7,811 bases of DNA from CAJBIL01 sp044359525 (lineage in GTDB: Bacteria; Pseudomonadota; Gammaproteobacteria; Burkholderiales; Rhodocyclaceae). Made by a program: the position numbers and the translations under genes. This document shows positions 1 through 5,948 of the stretch, piece after piece (position 1 is the first letter of the stretch; the number at the start of each line of letters is the position of its first letter). The notes under the pieces are model-generated. The model was not told the DNA's origin. It was given only the letters and a program-made list of their open reading frames with translations, and did no database searches. The stretch spans positions 1 to 7,811 of the forward strand of contig JBIKLY010000112.1 in the NCBI GenBank assembly GCA_044359525.1, in the 5' to 3' direction.

Positions 1-1301
1 CCGAACTCTTCTATCTGGCGCACTACGACCATCTGACGCGGCTGCCCAACCGCATGCTGATGAACGATCGCCTGCAGAGAGCCTGCCGCGAAGCGAAACG
101 CAACAGCTCGCTGGTTGGCCTGATGTTTGTCGATCTTGATCGATTCAAGCAGATCAACGACACGATGGGGCACAGCTTCGGCGACCTCCTGCTGCAGGCG
201 GTGGCCGAGCGGCTGGAGTCTTGCGTCCGCTGCAACGATACAGTGGCGCGCCTGGGCGGCGACGAATTTGCCGTCCTTCTGGAGAATCTGCCCGATGCCG
301 ACGAAGCAGAAATCACTGCGCAACGAATCGTCGACTTCTTCCGCTTGCCGTTCAGCATTCTTGAACGCGAAGTGTTCGTCACCGCTAGCCTTGGCATCGC
401 CATTTACCCGCGCGACGAGTGCGAGAGCGGCAACCTGCTGGCCAAGGCCGACGCCGCGATGTACGAGGCCAAGCAAAGCGGCCGCAACGCATTCCGCGCC
501 TACGCACCGGGCCTGACGATGCATTCGATGGATCATCTGTCGCTTGAAGCCGATCTCCGGCACGCCATCGAACGCGACGAACTGGTGCTGCACTACCAGC
601 CGCAGGTGAACGTGGCGAGCGGCGCGATTATCGGCGTCGAGGCGCTGGTCCGCTGGCAGCACCCGACACGCGGCCTGCTCTCGCCTTCCGCCTTTATCGG
701 CATCGCCGAAGACAGCGGCCTGATCATCGACATCGGCAACTGGGTGTTGCGCGAAGCCTGCCGTCAGCAGGGTATCTGGGCCCTGTGCCACGTACCGCCG
801 CTACGTATGGCGGTCAACATCTCGGCCGTGCAGTTCCGGCGTGACAATTTCACCGACATCGTGCGCCGGATCGTTCAGGAAACCGGGGCCGACCCGGCCT
901 GCATCGAGCTCGAACTGACCGAAAACATCGCCATGCACCATGCCGACGATGTCCTGAACACGCTGCGCGAGCTCAAGAAAATCGGGGTCAAGCTGGCCAT
1001 CGACGATTTCGGCACCGGATTCTCCAACCTCAGCTACCTGCAGCGCTTCCCTTTCGACCGGCTGAAGATCGACCAGTCTTTCGTGCGCGGCATCGAAAAC
1101 ATGCCGGCCAACAAATCCATCGTGCAAGCCATTGTTTCGCTGGCCAAGAGTCTCTCGCTGGAGGTCGTTGCCGAAGGTGTTGAAACGGCGGCAGAGTATG
1201 CACAGACCAGCGCCTGTGCCTGCGATGAAGTACAAGGCTATTTTCATGCCCGGCCCATGCCGGCAGACGAGTTGCTGAACTGGCTGACCACCCTCAAATA
1301 G
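1..1301 (+). CDS. GGDEF-EAL hybrid c-di-GMP turnover protein, 5' end outside window
   Basis: The reading frame is open from base 3, so the N-terminus (probably sensory) lies outside the window; the ATG at 54 is internal, because the residues before it (LAHYDHLTRLPNR) are the usual start of a GGDEF domain. Numbering from that Met, the diguanylate cyclase signature GGDEF is at 68-72. An RxxD inhibitory site (RCND, 60-63 approx.) sits five residues before it. The EAL domain follows, with EAL at 196-198, Asn255, ELTE at 287-290, DDFG at 317-320, Lys338, Glu374 and QGY at 394-396. All main phosphodiesterase residues are therefore present. GGDEF domains make c-di-GMP and EAL domains hydrolyse it; both look intact here, so the net activity cannot be told from sequence. 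One departure is Glu381 where many EAL proteins have Gln after the EGVET motif. The gene ends with TAG 128 bases before the next gene and shows no link to it. Confidence 0.95.
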   Translation, partial: ELFYLAHYDHLTRLPNRMLMNDRLQRACREAKRNSSLVGLMFVDLDRFKQINDTMGHSFGDLLLQAVAERLESCVRCNDTVARLGGDEFAVLLENLPDADEAEITAQRIVDFFRLPFSILEREVFVTASLGIAIYPRDECESGNLLAKADAAMYEAKQSGRNAFRAYAPGLTMHSMDHLSLEADLRHAIERDELVLHYQPQVNVASGAIIGVEALVRWQHPTRGLLSPSAFIGIAEDSGLIIDIGNWVLREACRQQGIWALCHVPPLRMAVNISAVQFRRDNFTDIVRRIVQETGADPACIELELTENIAMHHADDVLNTLRELKKIGVKLAIDDFGTGFSNLSYLQRFPFDRLKIDQSFVRGIENMPANKSIVQAIVSLAKSLSLEVVAEGVETAAEYAQTSACACDEVQGYFHARPMPADELLNWLTTLK

Positions 1302-1429
1302 GGCGGCGTGATCGGAACGGACTACGGCAATACCAAAGCGCGACGCATCCATTGTCACAGAGGCTGAATAAGCTCATCGACAAGGTTCCTGCCGGAGCCC
1401 GTTGAACCAACCTCTACCGGGAGACATTC
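1302..1429. other. Intergenic region before the PEP-CTERM/phosphatase pair
   Basis: These 128 bases must hold the leader, and probably the promoter, of the PEP-CTERM/phosphatase pair. Apart from the ribosome binding site at 1419-1424 I see no convincing -35/-10 pair and no good PhoB box. A TTGTCAC at about 1353-1359 resembles half of a PhoB box, but its partner half is poor. Confidence 0.4.
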
Positions 1430-2191
1430 GTGCGATTTTGCCACTTCAAGAAATCCGGGCTGCAAGCCCTCATGCTGGCAGGCCTCGCGCTGACCGGCGC
1501 CCAGGCCCAGGCGGCCAATCTGATCCAGAACGGCGGCTTCGAAGCCGACTTGGCGGTGAGCTACTCACCGGCCAACTGGCAAGTATTCGAATCCGCAGCC
1601 ATCGGCGGCGTAGCAGCCACCAGCGGCACCAGTGCACCGGCTTCCGGCTGGGATACGATTGGCGCCGCCAGCGGGAGCAACTACGGCATCATCGATGCCT
1701 ATTCGCTGGGTGACTATGCGCTATCGCAGAGGTTCAGCACCGGCCAGGTCGCCAGCGCGACGCTCAGCTTCAGCATCTTCGTCAATAGCAGCGATACGGC
1801 GATCGTCAATGCCAGCGGCCTCGACTACACCACCGGCGGCACATACGACGCCAACCACCATGTACGTGTCGACCTGCTCAGCGCCGGCGCCGATCCACTG
1901 CACACCGGCAGTTCGGTGCTGCGCAGCCTTTATCTTGGCGGCGCCAACGCACTGAACACCGTCAACAACTACAGCAACTACAGCTTCGATGTCGGCAGCG
2001 ACCTAGCCGCCGGCGGCAACTACGTGCTGCGCTTTGCCGCAGTCACCAACCTCGCCCAGATGCAAGTCGGCATCGACAACGTCAGCCTCAACGTGACGCC
2101 GGTTCCCGAACCCGAAAGCTACGCCATGCTGCTCGCCGGACTCGGCCTGCTCGGTGGTATCGTCGCTCGCCGCCGCAATAACGCCGCCTAA
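1430..2191 (+). CDS. Secreted PEP-CTERM sorting-domain protein
   Basis: The 253-residue protein starts at GTG, with a GGGAGA ribosome binding site at 1419-1424 and a 5-base gap. An internal Met15 start would lose the basic head of the signal peptide. Residues 1-28 form a signal peptide (FKK, hydrophobic core, AQAQA). The mature part opens with NLIQNGGFE, a start common in beta-sandwich exported proteins, and is rich in Gly, Ser, Ala and Asn with almost no Cys. The tail is a textbook PEP-CTERM: VPEPE at 225-229, a hydrophobic helix, then ARRRNNAA. In this family exosortase (EpsH/XrtA type) recognises PEP, cleaves, and releases or anchors the protein at the surface, often with an exopolysaccharide matrix. 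No exosortase gene is in the window. The specific ligand is unknown. The alkaline phosphatase gene begins 27 bases downstream with no terminator between, so co-transcription is likely. Confidence 0.9.
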   Translation: MRFCHFKKSGLQALMLAGLALTGAQAQAANLIQNGGFEADLAVSYSPANWQVFESAAIGGVAATSGTSAPASGWDTIGAASGSNYGIIDAYSLGDYALSQRFSTGQVASATLSFSIFVNSSDTAIVNASGLDYTTGGTYDANHHVRVDLLSAGADPLHTGSSVLRSLYLGGANALNTVNNYSNYSFDVGSDLAAGGNYVLRFAAVTNLAQMQVGIDNVSLNVTPVPEPESYAMLLAGLGLLGGIVARRRNNAA

Positions 2192-2207
2192 TCCCTCTGC
2201 CCCAATC

Positions 2208-2212
2208 AGGAG
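2208..2212 (+). promoter_or_regulatory. Ribosome binding site of the alkaline phosphatase gene
   Basis: AGGAG lies 6 bases before the ATG at 2219, a strong match that fixes this start. It lies in the 27-base gap after the PEP-CTERM gene stop, which fits translation from a shared transcript. Confidence 0.8.
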
Positions 2213-2218
2213 AATCAA

Positions 2219-3757
2219 ATGAACGTAAAACGCACGATCGCCGCCAGCATTGCTGCGGTATTCATGGCCAGCGCCGTTGCCCCGGCTTTTGCCGCCGAAC
2301 CCGTCGTCAAGGGCCCGGAGTCGGTGCAGGACTGGTATAACGCCGGCCAGAAATTTGTTGCCGACAGCAAGAAAGTCATGCCCAACGCCCGCAAAGCAAA
2401 GAACGTCATCCTCTTCGTCGGCGACGGCATGGGCGTATCGACAGTCACCGCCGCGCGCATCCTCGAAGGCCAGATGAACGGCAAGACCGGCGAAGAAAAC
2501 CGCCTGTCTTTCGAGAACCTGCCCTACGTCGCACTCGCCAAGACCTACTCGTGGGATCAGCAGACCTCCGACTCGGCGCCGACGATGACCGCCATGATGA
2601 CCGGCTACAAGGCTCGTGAAAGCATGCTTTCGGTCAACCACAACACGCCGCGCGGCGAATGTGATGCCACCGTAGTCGCCGCCAATACACTGCCGACCCT
2701 CCTCGAACAGGCCGCAGCTGCCGGCAAGGACACCGGTGTCGTATCGACCGCCCGCATCACGCACGCCACCCCGGCGGCGACCTACGCGCACACCCCGGTG
2801 CGTGACTGGGAACACAACGGCCAGCTGCCGGCCGGTTGCGGCGTAAAGGACATTGCCCGTCAGCTGATCGAAGTCTCGCCTGCCGTCAAGACCAGCCTGA
2901 AAGTTGCAATGGGCGGTGGCCGTGATAACTTCCGCACCAACACCCAGGTCGATCCGGAATACGCCACCAAAAAAGGGGCGCGCACAGACGGCCGTGACCT
3001 GACCGCCGAATGGGTCAGCACGCGCGGCGCCAACGCCAAGTTCGTTTATGGCCGCACCGGCTTCGATGCCGCAACGCCGGCCGACACCGACTACCTGCTC
3101 GGTCTGTTCGAGCGGTCGCACATGCAGTACGAAGCCGACCGTGCCGTCGATACCGCTGGCGAACCCTCACTGAGCGAAATGACCGAGAAGTCGATCAGCA
3201 TGCTCAAGAAGAACCCGAATGGTTTCTTCCTGCACGTTGAAGCCGGCCGTATCGACCACGCCCACCACGCCGGCAATGCCAAGCGCGCACTGCTCGACAC
3301 CATCGAGCTGTCAAAGGCGGTGAAAAAAGCCTACGAAATGACCGACCCCAACGACACGTTGATCGTCGTCACGGCCGATCACAGCCACGTGTTCACCATC
3401 GCCGGCTACCCGCATCGCGGCAACGACATCCTCGGTCTGTCGAAGGAAGTTCCGTCGGTCGATGGCAACGTACCCACCAATAGCCTGGCAGGCGACGGCA
3501 AGCCCTACACCACCCTCGGCTATCAAAACGGCCCGGGTGCTGCCGGCAGCCTCACCGCCGGTGTCCGCACCGATCTGAGCAGCATCGACACGAAGACGCT
3601 TGGCTATCTGCAGCAGGCCATCGTTCCGATGGGTTCCGAAACGCACGCCGGTGAAGACGTCGCAATCTACGCAAGCGGCCCCAAGGCTTACCTGATGCGC
3701 GGCACGATGGAACAGAACTGGATCTACCACGTGATGAAGGATGCCTTCGGCTTCTAA
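2219..3757 (+). CDS. phoA: Alkaline phosphatase (PhoA family), periplasmic
   Basis: The 512-residue protein has a signal peptide (residues 1-25/26, ending APAFA-A), so it is exported, most likely to the periplasm. It belongs to the PF00245 family, which hydrolyses phosphate monoesters using two Zn and one Mg (or similar) ions. Visible active-site motifs in order are: GDGMG at 68-72 with metal ligand Asp69; DSA at 118-120 with nucleophile Ser119; HAT at 182-184; Arg195 as the likely phosphate-binding Arg; EAGRIDHAHH at 341-350 with ligands Glu341, Asp346 and His350; ADH at 386-388; and ETHAGED around His476. Aligned by motif with E. coli PhoA, Asp153 is replaced by His182 and Lys328 by His347, the arrangement known from mammalian and several marine enzymes. 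It is longer than E. coli PhoA (about 470). It probably forms an operon with the PEP-CTERM gene upstream. A terminator follows the stop. The symbol phoA is by family, not proven orthology. Confidence 0.93.
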   Translation: MNVKRTIAASIAAVFMASAVAPAFAAEPVVKGPESVQDWYNAGQKFVADSKKVMPNARKAKNVILFVGDGMGVSTVTAARILEGQMNGKTGEENRLSFENLPYVALAKTYSWDQQTSDSAPTMTAMMTGYKARESMLSVNHNTPRGECDATVVAANTLPTLLEQAAAAGKDTGVVSTARITHATPAATYAHTPVRDWEHNGQLPAGCGVKDIARQLIEVSPAVKTSLKVAMGGGRDNFRTNTQVDPEYATKKGARTDGRDLTAEWVSTRGANAKFVYGRTGFDAATPADTDYLLGLFERSHMQYEADRAVDTAGEPSLSEMTEKSISMLKKNPNGFFLHVEAGRIDHAHHAGNAKRALLDTIELSKAVKKAYEMTDPNDTLIVVTADHSHVFTIAGYPHRGNDILGLSKEVPSVDGNVPTNSLAGDGKPYTTLGYQNGPGAAGSLTAGVRTDLSSIDTKTLGYLQQAIVPMGSETHAGEDVAIYASGPKAYLMRGTMEQNWIYHVMKDAFGF

Positions 3758-3770
3758 AGCACGCTTGACC

Positions 3771-3803
3771 GGGGCGCCCCTGCGGGCGCTCCGTTTTCAT
3801 TTT
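3771..3803 (+). terminator. Rho-independent terminator after the phosphatase gene
   Basis: A 9-base-pair stem (3771-3779 with 3784-3792; one G-U pair, otherwise perfect and almost all GC) closes a CTGC loop. It is followed by GTTTTCATTTT. It starts 13 bases after the phosphatase stop and ends just before the ribosome binding site of the next gene. Confidence 0.85.
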
Positions 3804-3804
3804 C

Positions 3805-3809
3805 GGAGA
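3805..3809 (+). promoter_or_regulatory. Ribosome binding site supporting a TTG start
   Basis: GGAGA lies 5 bases before TTG at 3815. No in-frame ATG gives a better signal peptide, so this site decides the start. It lies directly after the T-rich tail of the preceding terminator. Confidence 0.6.
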
Positions 3810-3814
3810 AGCCC

Positions 3815-4564
3815 TTGACTGTTCATATCAAAGTTTCCCGCCTGATCGCCTCGCTAGCTATCGGCGTTTGCGTCGGCGCTCTGAGCTCCAACCATAGCGT
3901 TGCAGCACACGAAGATCATGCGCACCATGCCCACGCTACCGCCGCCAGCGCACAATCGCCGGACTTGCCGGCACTGGCCGCCCGCTACGCCGTGCGCAGT
4001 GTCGCCAAACAGGGCGACTGGTATCTTTCGCGCAGCGCGACACGTATCGAAACGGCCAACACCGACAGCGGCCAGAACGAAATCTGGGAGCAGAACGCGC
4101 CGGAACAATTCCTGCTGACCCGCATCTTTCACGCCGATCAACGCATCGTCGAATACACGCCGGGCGAACTGAAGACGCGCCATGCCGAACCGGACTGGGC
4201 ACAACTCGCCTCAATCGTTCCGCCGCAATGGCTGAGCAAACTCAAGCGCAGTGGCAGCAAACAGATTTTCGGCCAGACGGCGACCCACTACCGGGGCCGC
4301 ATCGGCGCCGAACAGTTCCACCTGTGGTGGCTTGAAAAATCGCAGCTGCCGGCCAGCCTGACACGCAGCGGGCCAAAAGGTCGCATCGTGCTGCAATTGA
4401 AGGAATTGCACGCACAGGCGCCCGCCGCCTGGCCGCTGATCAGCGAAACGAAAATCGCCAGCTACGGCAAGATCGACGCCAGCGATTTTGGCGACATGGA
4501 AAGCGACCCCTTTGTTGCCCGCCTCCTGCAGCAAGAAGAGCACGAGCACGGCCATGCCCACTGA
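3815..4564 (+). CDS. Exported protein with His-rich ends, function unknown
   Basis: I do not recognise a named family for this 249-residue protein. It begins at TTG and has a signal peptide (residues 1-30, basic head, hydrophobic core, SVA/VAA cleavage site). Cys19 is not in a lipobox, so a lipoprotein is unlikely. The mature protein starts with a His cluster (His32, 35, 37, 38, 40) and ends with another (His243, 245, 247, 249, interleaved with Glu). Both clusters suggest metal binding, for example Zn, Ni or Cu. The middle (about 55-225) has many Trp, Tyr and beta-type segments (GDWYLSRS, RIVEYTPGEL, FHLWWLEKS) and could be a beta-rich fold such as a LolA-like sheet, but this is a guess. The gene follows the metal-dependent phosphatase across a terminator and overlaps the next gene by 11 bases. 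A role in metal supply to the phosphatase is an inference from position and composition only. Confidence 0.85.
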   Translation: MTVHIKVSRLIASLAIGVCVGALSSNHSVAAHEDHAHHAHATAASAQSPDLPALAARYAVRSVAKQGDWYLSRSATRIETANTDSGQNEIWEQNAPEQFLLTRIFHADQRIVEYTPGELKTRHAEPDWAQLASIVPPQWLSKLKRSGSKQIFGQTATHYRGRIGAEQFHLWWLEKSQLPASLTRSGPKGRIVLQLKELHAQAPAAWPLISETKIASYGKIDASDFGDMESDPFVARLLQQEEHEHGHAH

Positions 4565-4913
4565 GCGCCCTGATCGCTCGGCAGCCCGACGCAAGCAAGG
4601 CTGCCGGGCGAGCCTGCTGACATTTCTGCTGCTCTGGATTGGTGCACTGAACGACCTGGCGCACGCCGATATTTTTCTGTCGACCGGCGCGGATGGCGAA
4701 GAACATTTCTCGGATCGCCCGCCGCTCAACGGGCCGGCAGTCCTCGTCGCCGCCTACGGAACAAAGCCAGGCGTCAATGCAGCGACAACGGAAATTGCAG
4801 CAGCGCCTGCAGCAGTCGCAGACGTCGAAAATATTCAGCCGCCTGCACAACTTGAAGCATTCAAAGCCGACGGCCCGATCGCGCCGGGCAAATCGTTCAC
4901 CACCGGCGACTGA
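4554..4913 (+). CDS. Small exported DUF4124-like protein
   Basis: Starting at ATG 4554 gives 119 residues. The frame is open further upstream (ATG at 4488), but that start lies deep inside the preceding gene and spoils the signal peptide. The chosen ATG overlaps the previous stop by 11 bases, which suggests translational coupling; only a weak AGAAGAG lies upstream. Residues 12-38 form a basic head, a hydrophobic core (LLTFLLLWIGAL) and a cleavage site LAHA. The mature start DIFLSTGADGEEHFSDRPP resembles the DUF4124 pattern, in which an aromatic or hydrophobic strand is followed by DG..HFSDRPP; this domain is found at the N-terminus of many betaproteobacterial envelope proteins. The remainder is Ala/Pro-rich and low in structure. 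Its function is unknown and its partner may be the His-rich protein it overlaps. Confidence 0.8.
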   Translation: MPTERPDRSAARRKQGCRASLLTFLLLWIGALNDLAHADIFLSTGADGEEHFSDRPPLNGPAVLVAAYGTKPGVNAATTEIAAAPAAVADVENIQPPAQLEAFKADGPIAPGKSFTTGD

Positions 4914-5088
4914 AAGAACAAAAACAGTGACAATCCCGTCCCCCAAGGGGACTTCCTTCGGGGCGTAGGAGCCCAGTTTTACTGGTTGATGAAAAAATAA
5001 GGGCCTTCATCAACCAGCCTGAACACCCGATGAAATAAGGCTTATAACGAAAGATACTCCTTCGAAGCGCGCGGCAAATAGCCGCCCT
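4914..5088. other. Structured intergenic region with several hairpins, no gene
   Basis: The region lies between the + strand genes and the - strand accessory block, and no plausible ORF is seen. It holds a GTCCCC-CAA-GGGGAC hairpin (4938-4952), which overlaps an alternative fold pairing the CCCCAAGG at 4941-4948 with CCTTCGGGG at 4955-4963. It also holds CCAGT-TTT-ACTGG (4973-4985), a perfect 12-base inverted repeat (4982-5017), a small ATAAG-G-CTTAT palindrome (5035-5045) and GCGGC-AAATA-GCCGC (5071-5085). None ends in a strong T run, so the terminators of the converging transcripts are not clear. It looks like the junction between chromosome and inserted DNA. Confidence 0.55.
4982..5017. 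repeat. Perfect 12-base inverted repeat
   Basis: CTGGTTGATGAA at 4982-4993 is exactly complementary to TTCATCAACCAG at 5006-5017, with a 12-base A-rich/GGGCC loop. It lies between converging transcripts (DUF4124-like gene on +, antitoxin on -). No T tract follows on either strand, so it may be a bidirectional stop, an mRNA-end stabiliser or a recombination-associated site. Confidence 0.75.
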
Positions 5089-5124
5089 GGGTGGGAATCT
5101 GGGTGGGACTTCGGGCGGGGTATC
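5089..5124 (+). repeat. Three tandem 12-base GGGTGGG-type units
   Basis: GGGTGGGAATCT (5089-5100), GGGTGGGACTTC (5101-5112) and GGGCGGGGTATC (5113-5124) follow one another with an exact 12-base period. Two similar units occur just upstream of the integrase start (7140-7163). Such direct repeats near a P4-type integrase could be arm-type binding sites for integrase or excisionase; that role is inferred. Confidence 0.7.
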
Positions 5125-5133
5125 ATTGGACGT

Positions 5134-5150
5134 TCGCAGACGTTCTGCGA
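5134..5150. repeat. Hairpin directly behind the antitoxin stop
   Basis: TCGCAGA-CGT-TCTGCGA is a perfect 7-base-pair stem with a 3-base loop, abutting the antitoxin stop codon (5151-5153, - strand). It lacks a T tract on the - strand, so it may protect the mRNA end rather than terminate. GACGTTC is also repeated directly here with a 10-base period. Confidence 0.5.
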
Positions 5151-5498
5151 TCAGGCGTGTGCCTTGACCTGCGCGCTTACGGCGCGCCGCGCTGAAGTCT
5201 CGTCGGCCAGATGGTCGATTACCAAGGGCGGCCGGTCGGGGAATTTGGCCACCAGTTCCAGCTTACCGCCCATCGCCTCGACGTAGCGGCGCAGCGTCGA
5301 TAGCAGCATGTCACTGCGTTTTTCCAGGCGCGAGATCGTGTCCTGTCCGACGCCCAACGTCGCGGCCAGTTCTTCCTGCGTCTGCGCCACGGCCTGGCGC
5401 AAATCCTTGAGCGTCGCCAATTCTGCCGCCCGCACCTCAATCTTGCCCCGACGCTTGGCGGGCAAGGCGGCCATAATCTGGTCAAGTTCTTTTGCCAT
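5151..5498 (-). CDS. XRE-family antitoxin (HigA-like)
   Basis: The antitoxin has 115 residues from an ATG that is preceded by AAGGAG (5506-5511) at 7 bases. The frame is open 23 codons further upstream, but that extension is read inside the toxin gene and is not needed. A helix-turn-helix of Cro/C1 type lies at about residues 28-75, with the core TQEELAATLGVGQDTISRLEKR at 40-61. The C-terminal part (GGKLELVAKFPDRPPLVI) is typical of antitoxins paired with Gp49/HigB-like toxins. It should bind and neutralise the toxin and repress the shared promoter. The gene is second in the operon and overlaps the toxin stop by 17 bases, so its translation is probably coupled to the toxin's. The paired palindromes at 5878-5911 are its likely operators. 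Confidence 0.92.
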   Translation of the reverse strand: MAKELDQIMAALPAKRRGKIEVRAAELATLKDLRQAVAQTQEELAATLGVGQDTISRLEKRSDMLLSTLRRYVEAMGGKLELVAKFPDRPPLVIDHLADETSARRAVSAQVKAHA

Positions 5499-5868
5499 GT
5501 CTGTTCTCCTTCTCTGCTTGCTGCTGATCGGCCAAATGCTGGTCAAAGCGTACGTCGGCGACGGCAATCAGCCGCTTGTAAAACCGCCGTTGATCTGCCC
5601 CTGCCTTGTTGCCGCCGACCAGCAAAATCGCCTGGCGTTTGGGGTCGAACGCGAAAGCCACACGCCAGACCTCGCCTTCCCAACTGAAGCGCAATTCCTT
5701 CATGTTGGCGTGCCGGGAACCTTTCAGACCATCCACCGTTGGACGGCCCAGATTCGGCCCGAACTCACGCAACAATAGTGCGTGCGCCAGTAACTCATCC
5801 TGCAGAGCCTGGGCGTACTCCTGCATCTCGGCATCGAAGTCGTCGTGAAAGAGAATGTCCCAACTCAT
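5482..5868 (-). CDS. RelE/ParE-type toxin, Gp49/HigB-like
   Basis: The toxin has 128 residues from the ATG at 5868; a TTG two codons upstream is possible but less likely. It fits the phage-derived Gp49-like family (PF05973) of type II toxins, usually ribosome-associated mRNA endonucleases. Supporting features are an acidic helical N-terminus (DDFDAEMQEYAQALQDELL), the block GPNLGRPTVDGLKG..NMKELRF at 37-61 with conserved Gly, Arg and Lys, and the strand pair WRVAFAFDPKRQAILLVGGNK at 68-88. A basic helical tail follows (RRFYKRL, 94-100). The toxin gene comes first and the antitoxin second, the order known for higBA-type loci. No clear ribosome binding site precedes the ATG, and the -10 box is only 6 bases away, which points to a leaderless transcript. 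Length and key motifs look intact, so it is probably active. Confidence 0.9.
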   Translation of the reverse strand: MSWDILFHDDFDAEMQEYAQALQDELLAHALLLREFGPNLGRPTVDGLKGSRHANMKELRFSWEGEVWRVAFAFDPKRQAILLVGGNKAGADQRRFYKRLIAVADVRFDQHLADQQQAEKENRHGKRT

Positions 5869-5874
5869 GACCAA

Positions 5875-5911
5875 ATTATGGACTTAAGTTCATATGGATT
5901 GCAATACATAT
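5875..5911 (-). promoter_or_regulatory. Toxin-antitoxin promoter with two palindromic operators
   Basis: On the - strand TTGCAA (5899-5904) and CATAAT (5875-5880) form a sigma-70-like promoter with an 18-base spacer. Two palindromes of the same design overlap it. The first is ATGgACTTAAGTtCAT (5878-5893). The second is ATATGgATTGCAATaCATAT (5892-5911). Each has one mismatched pair at the same relative place, and their centres are 16 bases apart. The first overlaps the -10 box and the second the -35 box, as expected for autorepression by the antitoxin. This stretch is much more AT-rich than its surroundings. Confidence 0.7.
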
Positions 5912-5948
5912 TCTTGGTCATTGTCGGATTCCCTTGCCCCCACATCAT

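Noticed and set aside
801..1358. 185-residue - strand ORF
   Set aside because: It lies antisense to the EAL domain, whose motifs are clear on the + strand; it shows no recognisable domain or start signal.
1350..1372. Possible PhoB box upstream of the PEP-CTERM gene
   Set aside because: Only one half (TTGTCAC) resembles the box; the second half matches poorly at the required spacing.
2003..3121. 372-residue - strand ORF
   Set aside because: It lies antisense across the PEP-CTERM and phosphatase genes. It is rich in Gly, Val, Ala and Arg, as chance frames in GC-rich DNA are.
4938..4980. Rho-independent terminator after the DUF4124-like gene
   Set aside because: The hairpins are good but no T run follows directly; the TTTT at 4977-4980 is preceded only by a weak 4-base GGGC/GCCC stem.
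4914..5090. tRNA gene or tRNA 3' end as the attachment site
   Set aside because: No T-loop GTTCGAAT-like sequence with a flanking stem was seen here or at 7164-7375.
5499..5567. Longer antitoxin start at 5567
   Set aside because: It would add 23 residues read inside the toxin gene with no homology; the ATG at 5498 has a strong AAGGAG site.
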